A stretch of DNA of 64,000 bases from Caenorhabditis remanei (lineage: Eukaryota > Nematoda > Chromadorea > Rhabditida > Rhabditidae), in NCBI RefSeq assembly GCF_010183535.1, contig NC_071333.1, positions 11,654,587-11,718,586 of the forward strand. The letters are read 5' to 3'. How positions within the stretch are numbered: the first letter of the stretch is position 1; every line of letters starts with the position of its first letter. Under the pieces are notes generated by a model. The model searched no databases, had not been told where the DNA came from, and saw nothing but the letters and a program-made list of their open reading frames with translations. The position numbers and the translations under genes are program-made. Positions 1 to 10,908 of the stretch are shown here, one piece after another.

Positions 1-504
1 AAACGATGTGAAATTTTTTGAATTGATTTCTCATCTTTGATTTGACTTCTTCCTCATCAGACTATTGATATATAAATTACAAATATATTCAATAGTTCTT
101 TCAAAAGTTTTCCTGTTGGTTTTCGGTTAGACACAAAAAAGGTGAGTATGAAAAACCGATGTATGAACGTGGTTTTTTTTTGCATTTATAGTTTTGTTTT
201 GTTTTCGAAAAGAGGCATACTTTCTTTGTTTCTTTTTGTTTCCGATTGTTTATCATACTAAAATATACAATGAAAAGCAAGGTTGCACCCGCTCCCTTCA
301 TAACAAACACAAGATGGCCTAGAATTTCTGCGTCCCTTTCCGCTTTTTACGGACACTCAACGCCCTGACTCACTAGGGATATGTGTTTACACAATTGATT
401 TCGACCTGACCGCTATTTAGAAATAGAGTTCAGTTTCAAACATCAAATGTTTATATTTTCAATCAAACTGTTACACAATTTACTCCACGTGCTTTCATTT
501 CAGG
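1..504. other. Upstream region of the MFSD12-like gene
   Basis: No gene is seen here. The stretch is AT-rich with short T runs and ends in a 3' splice site (TTTCAG) directly before the ATG at 505. That fits an SL trans-splice acceptor or a 5'UTR intron. The only open frames are short and of low complexity. Confidence 0.5.
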
Positions 505-2773
505 ATGAATGAAGAAGAACCGGAAGGAGACGTTATTCAAGTACGTCCATGTGAGGAAGTAAGTTTATTTTAAATGGTAAAATATCAAACGCATATTTCA
601 CAACATTTTTCAGTTGGTAGTTCCCAGAAGAAATGTTCGCCCAGATCATGACATTAGTTTCTATAGGAAAATTGCATATGGTTCGTTTTGCAACTAATTA
701 TTTTTTAGAATAATTTCAAATTTTCAGGAGTTGGACATTTTTACAATGATTTGTGTGCAAGTATGTGGTTTACATACCTGATGATATATATGGAGAAAGT
801 TTTGAAATTACAAAGTAGTCGAGCCGGAATGTTAATGCTTATTGGACAGGTAAACAATCTATTTTTTTCGAGAAAAAACCAAAATTGTAATTATCTTTAG
901 GTGACTGATGCAATTTCCACTCCACTTGTAGGAATATTCAGTGATTCAAGTATACTACCCTCGTGGTTTGATAAAATTGGAAGGAGGATATCATGGCATC
1001 TAATCGGTACCATATTGGTATCAATATCGTTTCCCATGATTTTCAATAGATGCTTCCTATGTAAAAGTGATACGTCAGAATGGTACGAAGTACTGTGGTT
1101 TGTACCATTTATTATGGTTTTTCAGTTTGGATGGGCCTCTGTACAAGTAAGTTACCGTACTAGACATGAAAAACGGAAAAAAATTTTTTTTCTAGATTTC
1201 TCATCTGGCCCTTATTCCTGAATTATCTTCTGTACCCTCCAGCAGAGCCACTATGAATTCATTGAGGTAGTAAATTTTCCTTTTATGTATTTCTATTTAA
1301 GTTTACAGGTATGCATTCACTGTGATAGCAAATCTCTCGGTATTTTTTGCACTCGCCTGGTTATTATCAGAATCTACAGGTCACTCAACTATTGGACCGT
1401 GGGATTTGAGTCATTTTAGGGTAAGCTAGAATTTTTGAACTTTTGAAAATAATCTTAATTGACTTAAGATCGCAGGATGGTTGGTAGTGATTCTTGGTAT
1501 CACCGTGTCATTTGTGTTTTACGCTTTCACCAGAGAACCAACAAACCAGCGAAGGATAAGGTTAGCTTATTGCCAATAGAATACTTATTATTAATCAAAA
1601 ATTTGATTACAGTAGACTCAATTCATTTTCCTCGGATGCAAGTGAGCTTGCCCGTATGCATTGGACAAGTTGGTTTGGCCACATTCAATTCTATCAGGTA
1701 AACCAATTTTCAATTAAAGTTGTAATTTGATATCTAATGATTTTCAGATTGCTCTGCTCTATATGCTATCTCGTTTGTATATAAACATATCACAAGTCTA
1801 TTTCCCATTTTATATCACTATGACACAGAATTACGAAAAAGTGAGTGTGAAATAAAGGGGGACCAACGAAAAATCTATTTTTATAGACCTACGTTGCAAT
1901 CCTACCAATGGTATCATATTTATCTTCATTCTCTGTTTCAATGATCAACAGTACACCTTTAGTTAGCAAACTATCCAAAAAGGTAATACTATAATCTAAA
2001 TGGTAGGAAATCGCCACTTTTTAGATTCTATATACAATTGGGTTAGCAGCTGGTTTGATGTCATGTGCTACAATGTTGCTCGACCTACCAGGATGGAGAA
2101 TTTACGGGCTGGCAGTAGGAATAGGAATAGCACAAGCCATTTTACTGATAACATCACTGTCAATCACAGCTGATCTGATCAACAAAAATACAGTGAGTTC
2201 TTATTGAAAGGAACAGGTGTGAATGAGAGAGTAAAATCACGTTTTGTAAATAGAAAATTATCAAAGAAAATATATTAACATATAAAAAAGTTATCTCAGA
2301 TATGCCAAACAAGAATCCCTCTTTTCTCACGAATTTTTCATAAAATTTCAGGAAAGTGGTGCTTTCGTCTACGGAGCAATGAGCTTCTTTGACAAACTTT
2401 CAAACGGAGTCGCTTATCAAATCATTGAATTGTGGACTCCCACTTATGAGTAAGTACTAAGTTGTTTGTGTCTGTGATGTGAGACAAAATTGAGGATTAT
2501 GATTTACAGCGCCTTCAAACCACATCAAGCGAGCGCCATTTTTTATCGACGAGTGATGGTATTCGTACCCGGAACATGTTTGGTCCTTGCCTTTTTGGTT
2601 CTCTTATCTCTAGCTCCTTTCACAATTGGAGAAAGGAGAAGAGCACGTCCTGTTAGAGGTATACATAATATGAAATCAGAAATAATACATTCATATATTA
2701 TGTTTCAGATGACGAGCAAGCTATTCTAGACGACCAAGATGACGATGCATACCCGGAAATCACTTCTGCATAA
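505..2773 (+). CDS. MFSD12-like major facilitator transporter
   Basis: This is a multi-exon gene for a 12-pass major facilitator protein. Exon 1 (505-558) gives an acidic start, [12 protein letters not shown]. Later exons carry [19 protein letters not shown] and the first cytoplasmic loop motif [14 protein letters not shown], which is the G-x-x-x-D/D-x-x-x-P type loop of the GPH/MFSD12 branch. Further membrane spans follow, including [13 protein letters not shown] and [14 protein letters not shown]. The protein ends in an acidic tail with stop at 2771-2773. Mammalian MFSD12 is a lysosomal and melanosomal cysteine importer; the same substrate here is inference. The ATG follows a TTTCAG acceptor. 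The TMEM135 homologue lies 0.85 kb downstream on the same strand, too far for a standard operon junction. Confidence 0.85.
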
Positions 2774-3618
2774 ACTTTAACTATAGCTTTAATGATTTAA
2801 TAATTTATCACTTTTTCCATAATCATTTCCGAAACGGTCATACAAAAACTCTACTGTGCATTAATTTTGTTCTGTGATATCTCTTAACATTCTCCCGTTT
2901 GATTCTTCTCTGGTGTATAATCAAAAATTATTTCTGGACACATAGTCTAGTTTGATTTTATTAGTGCTAGTCAAACTTGTCATTTTAATAAATTTCCAAA
3001 AAACTTGTGATAATGATAAACTATACAAATAAATGAGCAACTTCATTATCGACTAACTTGTGGCCTTCGATATTTTGGTGAGATAGGAAGATACGCAGAG
3101 ATGGGCAGAAGAAGGTCAAAACGACTACATGGTTGCGTATATCGGAGACGGAGGCAAATAGACATATGGTATGATAAGGACAGGATAGGGCGACTTGAAC
3201 ACAACGTACGCTGCACTACGTTTAAATTTCTGCGTCGATTAATTTTTACACATATTGTCTTGTTTTAGAAGCTATTAGAACAGTTTTTTCTCACCTTATC
3301 AAATACACTCCACGAAATTGATTTTTTATTACCAGCATTATCTAAATAACAATAAAATTGTTGCGATCTCTTTTTGTATGTGGTCTGATTATGGCATGAT
3401 CTTTTTACCAAACTGTTCTTCAATTCTCATAAGTTCTTTGAGCGTTCTTCTTAATTCTTTTTTTTTCCCCAAATAGTTTTATGAAAATCAGCTGGAAACT
3501 GACCATCAAAAATTAAGCAAAAACAGTCTCCGTCTGATAATATCATAAATCATTTGCGATAAGAGTTGTGTGCTTTTTCACATCATTCGTTTTAAATTAA
3601 TCATACGTTTTTATTTAG
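2774..3618. other. Intergenic, MFSD12-like to TMEM135 homologue
   Basis: It holds the 3'UTR of the transporter and the leader of the next gene. AATAAA-type signals occur near 3023 and 3351. The region ends in TTATTTAG directly before the next ATG. No coding or RNA gene is recognised. Confidence 0.5.
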
Positions 3619-6590
3619 ATGGGTGCTTTTTCGAAACTTGCTTACGCACTGGGGCAACCCATCTCAACTGCAACATGCTATGAAACTATTCACACGTGGA
3701 ACCCGGATTGTTACGGTGCTTTATGGGTAAGTTTGCTTGTTATTCAAAATTAAACTTGCTTAACTCAATGGTTCGTTTTCAGGATGCTCTTGGTGTTGGA
3801 TTATATTTTTCGGTCAAAACATATGCATCGTTTTATTTAGTAAGTTTTCTATTTTCTAGAAGCTAATGTTTTGAAAAATTAATTTCAGATTACAAATATA
3901 GTTGGAAAACGTGGAAGAATCGACAAAATTAGTTGGAAGAAGTTCGGAATAGATGTCTTTCAGAGCGCGCTGTTCCTGGTTACTAATATGTGCTTCTTTT
4001 TGATTTTGCTGTGCAAATTCCGGTATTCAGTGTGCTCAAAGCTACTTGTTCAATTCAATTTTTTAGGCAAGCACTAGGATTTTTCACTCCTGTCACGATG
4101 GGACTTATTACGAGTATTCTTGCTTCTGGTATAGCAATTATGGTAGAGAAAAAGACACGACGTCCTGCTCTTGCTTTATATTTAACTAATTTGGTAAGAA
4201 CTATTTCATATATTGAAACAATAATAGTAATATACCCATTTCAGGCATCTGAAACATACTACCGCCACTTAGCAAATCATGGATATGTTAAAATGTACAC
4301 ATATGGAGAGTGTGTCCCATTTGGAATTGGGCTCATGCTATTCACCTATCTTCAGACTAAAGGAAGACTCCCCAAATCTTTTAACGGATTCATGAAGTTA
4401 GTTGCAAAATTTGCACCGAACTTTAACCCTGACAAGGGAAGTCTTTGGAGACGCCACTTTCAAACGTTCTATAAATTTGGACATAGGTACATTCGACTAC
4501 GCATATTCCATTTCTGCAGTCAAAATCTGCTAAATGTCTCTGTGAGCCGAGTTATGAGCTCTCAAACTTTTCATATGGTTAAGGTTTTTCACACGGAACT
4601 CCAAATCGGCGAATACTGAACGCAAAAGTGTTCACCTTTTTTTCACCGTACGAGTGGTTCAGTGGTAGTGGGGCGGTGTAGGGGGAAGAAAGGCCAAGGT
4701 TCGGACCCGACCCTCTTTTTTTCTTTTTTTGCTTCTTTATTTTATCGTTCTCTCACTTCATAAGTAACTGCAGTGAACTTTGTGAGGATTTTTCTAATAA
4801 TATGGAAACTATCTGTGTAATTTTTCGTATGATATTCGTCATCCTTGGAAAAAACATTAAACTGGCATCTTTGCTACTGATAATGTGTTTTTCTATACTT
4901 TTTGAAAATGATGTAATCAATCTCGCCGTAAAACTCATATACAAAGAGAAAAAAGCGATAAAATAAAGAAGCAAAAAAAGAAAAAAAGAGGATCGAGTCC
5001 GAACCATGGCCTTACTTCCCCCCACACCGACCCACTACCACTGAACCACTCGTACGTTGAAAAAAGGTGAACACTTTTGCGTTCAGTATTCGCCGATTTG
5101 GAGTTCCGTGTAAAAACCTTAACCATATGAAAAGTTTGAGAGCTCATAACTCGGCTCACAGAGACATTTAGCAGATTTTGACTGCAGAAATGGAATCTGC
5201 GTAGTCGAATGTATCTATGTCCAAATTTATAGAACGTTTGAAAGTGGCGTCTCCAAAGACTTCCCTTGTGAGGCAACATTCCGCATTTTCAATTCTTAGT
5301 CTAGTTTGCTCTTCCGAATATTGAAATCGGAGTAGGACACTTGAGAATTCCTCACGGCATAATTCATCTTGTACAAAAAGTTTCGCCGGTTCGAATAAAT
5401 CAAAAATGTTGAGAACAGAAATATTATATTGGTCAACTTCCGCAATTTGAAAATTTTCAGCGCCGCTCTGAAAACAAATGTCACGGATAATGTGATAAAC
5501 GAGAAGAAAATTCCAAAAACCTTCAAGACATTTTTGGAAAAGTTAAGGAAAGACTATGAAAAAACAGAATTATGTCAACATCCTCATTCCTGTGTCAGCC
5601 ATTCTGTAGAGGTAACTCAAAGTTAGACAGACTAATCGGATACATCTATTTTCAGAGTTTTGCAAAGAATTTTTCTTTTGGACTGTTTGCTAGCTCTGCC
5701 TTAACTGTTGTCCGGAACTACAGATCAATATTGAAAAACCCATTTAACTTGATTACACTTATAATTTCAAAGCAAAATGTGAAACTTCCCTTGTTCGCCG
5801 GTTTCCTTCCATTTATTTTTAATGTGAGTTCAAATGGAAATCAACTATATTTCATAAATTATTGTTTTAGGTTTCACGGTGTTTACTAAACCGAGTGAAA
5901 GGAGTTCCACCAATTGTGAATAACATGTTTTCCGCTGGTCTTTCTTCTATTGCTATGGCATTCTATCCAACCGTCAGTATCGCAATGTATTGTCTCTGGA
6001 AGGCTATTGAGGTGTGTTTCTTAAAGATCCTTTTTTGGAATTTTTTTGTTCTTTCGTAGTGCAAATGCGTAGTAGAAAGAAACCAAAAATAAACTCTTTC
6101 TCGACAAAAGAAGTGTGAATTCTGATGAGTTTGTTCCGCAGAGGTGGAATTTTGAATGAAAGCGGGCGGGAATCCATAGCAACAGTTCAGCGACATTGTT
6201 CTGATCAGCGTCAAGAATTATTCCGAACATTCTTACAGACTGTGTATTTTGATCTTGTGGATCGAGGCTACCTGCCAAAAATCAAGAATGCTGAAGTGAT
6301 TCTGTACTCAATAACAACTGGATATGTTTTATGGAACGCAGTCATTGAACCGAGGGCAATTCGGAGAGGCTATCTGAACTTCCTTGCGGGCTTAGTCGGT
6401 GGAAAGTGAGAAGATAAAATCTTTACGAGCTCCTTTAACCCTAACTTTTTTATTTAGAATCGGCTTATTCAATCGACGACTTTACGACCACTTTGGATAT
6501 ATCTCCCGTGACATCTACACAAAAATTCCCGAGTTTGATCATAAGCACGCAATGATCAACCCTCTGCTTTATATGCCTCTTGTTGAATGA
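3619..6590 (+). CDS. tmem-135: TMEM135 homologue, interrupted by a palindromic element
   Basis: The protein belongs to the TMEM135 family (peroxisome and mitochondrial dynamics, lipid homeostasis, multi-pass membrane). It starts [16 protein letters not shown] with a conserved [12 protein letters not shown] segment. Exons then give [37 protein letters not shown], a cysteine cluster ELCQHPHSC, and the C-terminal hallmark [21 protein letters not shown]. It ends YMPLVE with stop at 6588-6590. The conserved string NFNPEATFRIF, matching FSPEA in human TMEM135 as I recall it, is split after NFNP by the element at 4433-5268. Splicing from 4396|4397 or 4486|4487 to the acceptor before 5461 keeps frame (phase 2 both sides). 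The gene may therefore still be functional with an altered internal segment, or may be a disrupted allele. Confidence 0.8.
4651..4722 (+). repeat. tRNA-like segment in left arm of the palindrome
   Basis: TGGTTCAGTGG (4655-4665) matches the A box of glycine/glutamate-type tRNA genes, and GGTTCGGACCC (4698-4708) resembles the B box. A run of seven T (4716-4722) follows, as at a Pol III terminator. No cloverleaf with a plausible anticodon is evident, so it is tRNA-derived or tRNA-like rather than a tRNA gene. Confidence 0.6.
4981..5051 (-). repeat. tRNA-like segment in right arm of the palindrome
   Basis: Inverted copy of the left-arm segment. The A box is the complement of 5038-5048 and the B box the complement of 4995-5005 (GGTTCGGACTC). 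It differs from the left copy at several bases inside the tRNA-like part, so the arms have drifted since they became inverted copies. Confidence 0.6.
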
Positions 6591-7010
6591 ACTGGTTTTT
6601 CTTTCGACTTTTCTATTGAATTTGGAAAATCAAACGTTTGAAAGAGTCTAAAATCGTCACACGATGTGAAAAAAGGATGTGTTTTATAGACACATCAGAT
6701 TTTCAGATCCTCTTTTTCTGAATTTTTTCATTCGTTACAAATCCTGTCACTGTTTTAATTAACAACGCCTTTATTGTTCATAGAGAGAGCATAACATATA
6801 GGAAAAGTGTGTGTTGTTTTATGATAATACACCAAGAGAGATCTGGAGATCATTTTCCTTCAAAAAAGAGGTTAAGCGACACCAATCAAATACTAGACAG
6901 CAAGAGAGAATGAGAAAAGAGAACGAGAGAGTTTTTTAGTGTTTTGTTAAATTATAACTGATGAATTCGCCGTAGCAGTTGTTCGAGAAGGATGCGGTCA
7001 TCGTCGGTCA
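6591..7010. other. Convergent 3' region, TMEM135 homologue and flp-11
   Basis: AT-rich 3'UTR sequence of two converging genes. I see no further gene. Confidence 0.5.
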
Positions 7011-7463
7011 TTACTTGTTGCCGGCGTACTGAAGCTTCTGAAGAGTCGACAGAATGTCGTGCATGTGGTCGAGTTGACCAGATCGGCCGAAGCGAACTGC
7101 AAAGCAAAATCACAACACATAAAGCAAGAGCAAATGAAGCAAAAAAAGATGGTCAAGATTCTTACCGAATGGCTGAGGGGCTCCATTACGTTTTCCTTGG
7201 AGAGAGCTCTCTGGAGCAAAGTCTTCCTCATCCAATGAAGACCGCTTTCCAAATCTAACAAGAGCATTTCTCATTCCACCACTAGCTCTTCCAAAACGAA
7301 CCAAGGCGTTGCGCATGGCGCGTTTCTCCGCACTAGAAATATCAATTTTAAGAAAATAGTTTTACTTATCATTATGAACTTACCTGACGTCTTCATACGA
7401 CTGAGCAAAGGTGGCGGCGACGAAGACGATCAAAAGAAGTGCCAATGCAGAGAGTTTAGTCAT
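7011..7463 (-). CDS. flp-11: FLP-11 FMRFamide-like neuropeptide precursor
   Basis: There are three exons: 5' exon ending at a GTAAG donor near 7384, a middle exon of about 7167-7333, and a last exon of about 7011-7098. The signal peptide is MTKLSALALLLIVFVAA. After it come, bounded by basic sites, AMRNALVRFG-R, ASGGMRNALVRFG-KR and NGAPQPFVRFG-R, each with the glycine needed for C-terminal amidation. The third RFG is split across the last intron. The spacer SSLDEEDFAPESSLQ differs slightly from C. elegans as I recall it. In C. elegans flp-11 is the main sleep-promoting peptide gene of the RIS neuron. The protein ends KLQYAGNK. Confidence 0.95.
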
Positions 7464-9214
7464 GATTCAGTATGAACTGGAAAAAGTGAGACAAGCGTCC
7501 AAGCGCAGTCTTTTATACCTGTAACCAACTCTCATTATTAGCATAGGGGGGCGTTACGATTTCGAAGAAAAGGGTAAATAGCCGCGAGCTACATATTATT
7601 ACTATTTACAAACGTTTTGATGAGTTTTCAAGATTTATAATGAAAATCTTATGAGAAAAACAGAATGATGTCAATGAAATTTATTTCAATAAAAAAGTTG
7701 GAGGGACAGAAGGATGGATGGTGCATTGGCTTTAAGGCCTTTTAAAGGAATGAATAGGTCAAACGCAGGTGTTCTGTGCTCTGAAACGTTCCGAAAGCCA
7801 CGCCCCTTTGGCTATGGTGCCCCGGGAGAGACGAGAAATAGGAAAGAATAAGGGAAATGTCATTTCGAAAGTGAAGTCCAGTGAGAGATAGGAGGGTTAA
7901 AAAAAAAACAAAAACAGGGGCCAATACTTTAGATAAAAGTATCACCAAAAAACCAATAAAACCAATGTTTGTCTCAAAGGATCTCACGTGTATTTTGAGC
8001 GTGTTATCTTAAAATCAGTGTGTTTCAAATTTCGGAAGTTAGCAAAATGTTGTCGTTTTGTGTTTCGCAAAAGTTTCCTCTTATCTTGATTTGATCTATA
8101 CCTCTGTTCTTTTGCACTTCTGCAAAGTTGCACTTCTTTCATATCGAAAATGATGCTTAGCAAAAGGACAATATTTGTGAATGGACACAGTAAGTTTTTC
8201 AAGCGGAACACGATCATGAATATTATATTTTCAAAAATTGAAATTCTTCCTAAATTTGTTCTACGACATGACGCATCACTTTGGAGACGTCCGCCGAGGT
8301 TCGATCATGATTAATTCATAAAAAAAGTGGGGCCCACGAAGATAAAACGCGGAAACTTTTATTGAGAGGAGGACACGTCAACAGGTAATCGGAAAGATGC
8401 TTCGTCACAATTTTGCATCTTTTTCGTTTTTTCTTCAATCTCCCAAAAATTGTTTATTCTTGAGACCAAATGCAAAAAGTCAGAGAGTGGGAGTTTGTGG
8501 GTGGAATAAAACTGATATTCAGAAGCTTGTAAATGTTCGTAAAGGAAGTCCTAAAAGATGAGAATCAGGAAAGGAAGAAAAGTGCGAAAAGACATAGGGA
8601 ACTTTATTGGAACTGATGGGTCGTAAAACTCAAACTCTAGTTAACTCTCTCACCCCATTCATCAACTTCACCGACTCCAGAAAAAGCTTTTTTGGTGTCT
8701 TCTGGGATACTTGTTTTTCTTTATTTTTTGATTTTAAGGAAACGGGTTACTACTTACAATGGTTCATCAAAGTTAGAAGAAGAGGGAATGAGAATACAAT
8801 ACAGCATAACCTTCCAAGAATCAAACATCGATGCAAATGACAGTTGATATGAAAAGATGGTAATGTCAAATGTGGAACCAGGATGTTTAATAAATTGCAA
8901 CCAAAACATGAGTATTGTTCTGAAACCTACATCATGTCCAGACCGACCACAATGAAATTTTGTTTTTCCAGTTTCACAACAGAACACTAATTATGCAATA
9001 TTATTGCTTCCAGAAGGATCAGTCATCAGAATAATATGGTAGAATTGTAAATTTACGATGAAATAAAATGAAACTTGAGTCAGCTAGAATCGAAAGATCC
9101 GTTTCTGAACACCAGCCATATATATCAGATACCAATTTAGATGTTGATTCGTTTGGCTTGTAGTTTCTTGCGATAAAAAAATTGAAAAGAAATCTTCAGG
9201 TTTTCAGGAGCATA
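7464..9214. other. flp-11 upstream region
   Basis: Besides the TATA box I see no gene. Short open frames on both strands lack splice-consistent partners and recognisable motifs. The region presumably holds flp-11 cis-control sequence. Confidence 0.4.
7510..7517 (-). promoter_or_regulatory. TATA box of flp-11
   Basis: Reading on the minus strand, TATAAAAG lies 47 bases upstream of the flp-11 ATG. That fits a start site near 7480 and a very short leader. Confidence 0.5.
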
Positions 9215-9444
9215 TCATTTGAAAAAAGTGCTGAGCCAAGTCACCAGCTCATTTGTAAATGCACTTCTAAACGGTTGTGACCCATTTTTCATTTCCCTAA
9301 GCTTTTCAAGTCTATCTTTCTTCCAGAATCGTAAAAAACCAGGACCCACATCATCAACTGGTTTATGTTTTATCGGCCCCATAGGTCTTGTTGAATGACG
9401 TGTAGTGTGAGATCCCGAAACTTTTCCTTTTTCTAAAATGAGTA
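9215..9444 (-). CDS. Orphan candidate exon, possibly alternative 3' exon of the RPRFamide gene
   Basis: On the minus strand CTCATTTTAG is followed by an open segment that reads KGKVSGSHTTRHSTRPMGPI, then a part containing GPGFLRFWKKDRLEKL, and ends LSTFFK with a stop at 9215-9217. The composition is protein-like and basic. The entry phase (1) would accept a donor in the last exon of the neighbouring peptide gene, either G|GTTACG after RFGRSI or G|GTCACA further on. Both donors are weak. It could also be chance. Confidence 0.3.
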
Positions 9445-9877
9445 AAGAGCACATCGAATGACTTCATTTACAGATGGATGAAGTAGGATTAAAAGGAAAC
9501 AGAACACATACTAATGGAAACAAAAAGTGAAGAAATAAATGAGATGAATAAATAGTGAAAGATAGGAGGAAGTGCATATGGATAAGACAATGTATGGTTC
9601 TGTTGAGGAATGAAAATCTTGGGATGAGACATAGAAAAATGAGAAAAGTTTGTGACCAGTAGGTCACTATAAATAGTAAAGTCAAAGAGCCGAAAGCGTG
9701 GGTGTGGAGAGAAAAGGAATGGACGAGTTGGTTGTAAAGTGATTGATAAAGCTGTGAAACGAAAGAAGAGGGATAAGTCATTGGGGGATATGGAAAAGGC
9801 TGCTCTCTATACTCATATTCACAAACATTTGTTGAACTTTGACGCTCTTCAGTCAAAATTTTGGTCTCCTTCCTCCT

Positions 9878-10840
9878 CTATGTCACGTCAATTCCTGTGT
9901 GACCATGATTCCGCCACTCGGCGTAACCGATAGATCTGCCGAAGCGAGGGCGCACAAAAGAGTCCATTTGAGCAAGGATGTTGTCAACTCGGAAACCACC
10001 ATCTCTGTAGTGACGTCGCCTTTTGTGTCTAGAAATAAAAGAAATGTATATATAACATCATGAAGTCTCTTGACAATTTCTTAGAGAATCTGACTAGTCC
10101 TGCTCAAAGAGCACGCACAGAAATATGATAAATGGTTGTAGTACAACTGGGCTTACTTGGGTTAAGCCCGGAATCAAGTGATGTCCTTATTTTTAAAAAC
10201 AAGCCATCGAAACTAGGATCGGACGGAAAAAAACAAAAAACAAGGAATTTCTCAAAGATCGGCGGACTACTGTAGTTGTCTCAATCTATAATTGGAATAA
10301 ACTTCGATGTAATTATAAAATGGACATAAATCTAGTGAACTCTTCCGACTTTTTTGATTAATAGAACCATTAGTCATGCGTGATCTCTTAATTTCCTTTC
10401 CCTCTTTCCCCATTCGTCTTCACCCATCAAAACGTCGTACTGTACCTGTGTCTTCGGTGGCGATGTTTATGGACCGCGTTCTTCCAGTCATGTAACGTTC
10501 GCTTGTGCAGTCGATCTAGTCGGCCTCCTTTCCTCACCAAGAATCTACAAAACGACGACATTTTACAACCGTTTTTTGATGATCAAGACGGACACACGAG
10601 AGAAGCAATTTCATGAGCGCCACTCGTAAAAATTTAGCTTTTTTTGGCAACGGAAGCGTCTTCAACTCATAAACGTCCAACAGTTGTTTTATTCATTGAA
10701 GACACTTGTGTCTGGTATCAGAACCCAAAGTGTTTCACGACTTCAGAAGTAGTTCAAACTCACTTTTCATGGGCAAATGCCAAGTCCATCAGCACGATGA
10801 GGAGGAGGAGGATAGCAAGGTACCGTATCCTGAGCACCAT
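9878..10840 (-). CDS. Secreted RPRFamide-type neuropeptide precursor (unnamed)
   Basis: The three exons are 10764-10840, 10446-10544 and 9878-10028, joined by GT-AG introns in phases 2 and 2, and encode 108 residues. Residues 1-23 form a strong signal peptide (RYLAILLLLIVLMDLAFA). A very basic middle contains HKHRHRRH and HKRRRHY. The core then ends NILAQMDSFVRPRFG-RS, so cleavage after KRRR and at the R behind the glycine would release a 24-residue amidated peptide with C-terminus RPRF-NH2. An 18-residue tail starting SIGYAEWRNHG remains. RPRFamide ends are typical of long invertebrate NPF/NPY-like peptides. I do not recognise a named C. elegans gene. It lies 2.4 kb upstream of flp-11 on the same strand. 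Confidence 0.7.
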
Positions 10841-10867
10841 TGTTTATGAGACTGCAAGAATAGGATA

Positions 10868-10908
10868 ATAATTGAAAATGATAACTATAATAATTGAAAA
10901 TGATAACT
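10868..10908. repeat. 19-bp direct repeat upstream of the peptide gene
   Basis: ATAATTGAAAATGATAACT occurs at 10868-10886 and again at 10890-10908, just upstream of the RPRFamide precursor ATG. The core TTGAAAATGATAA contains an ATGATAA GATA-like site in each copy. Confidence 0.6.

Larger units (their letters stand above)
4433..5268. mobile_element. Palindromic element with 3-bp TGA target duplication
   Basis: Two arms of about 315 bp (roughly 4433-4748 and 4955-5268) are near-perfect inverted copies around a 206-bp AT-rich centre. The termini are CAAGGGAAGTC and its complement. They are flanked by TGA at 4430-4432 and at 5269-5271. Removing the element plus one TGA restores AAC CCT GAG GCA in the TMEM135 reading frame, which supports a true insertion into coding sequence. 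No transposase frame is present, so it is non-autonomous. The 3-bp duplication fits PIF/Harbinger- or CACTA-type DNA transposons, but the termini do not let me assign a family. Confidence 0.8.

Noticed and set aside
4651..4722. Functional tRNA gene
   Set aside because: The A and B boxes are present but no acceptor stem or plausible anticodon arm forms by eye, and the segment is part of a repeat arm.
6125..6238. Open frame extending TMEM135 exon upstream ([14 protein letters not shown])
   Set aside because: It lies in an intron. The TTCTTACAG acceptor before 6239 joins in phase 0 to the previous exon and gives the conserved protein.
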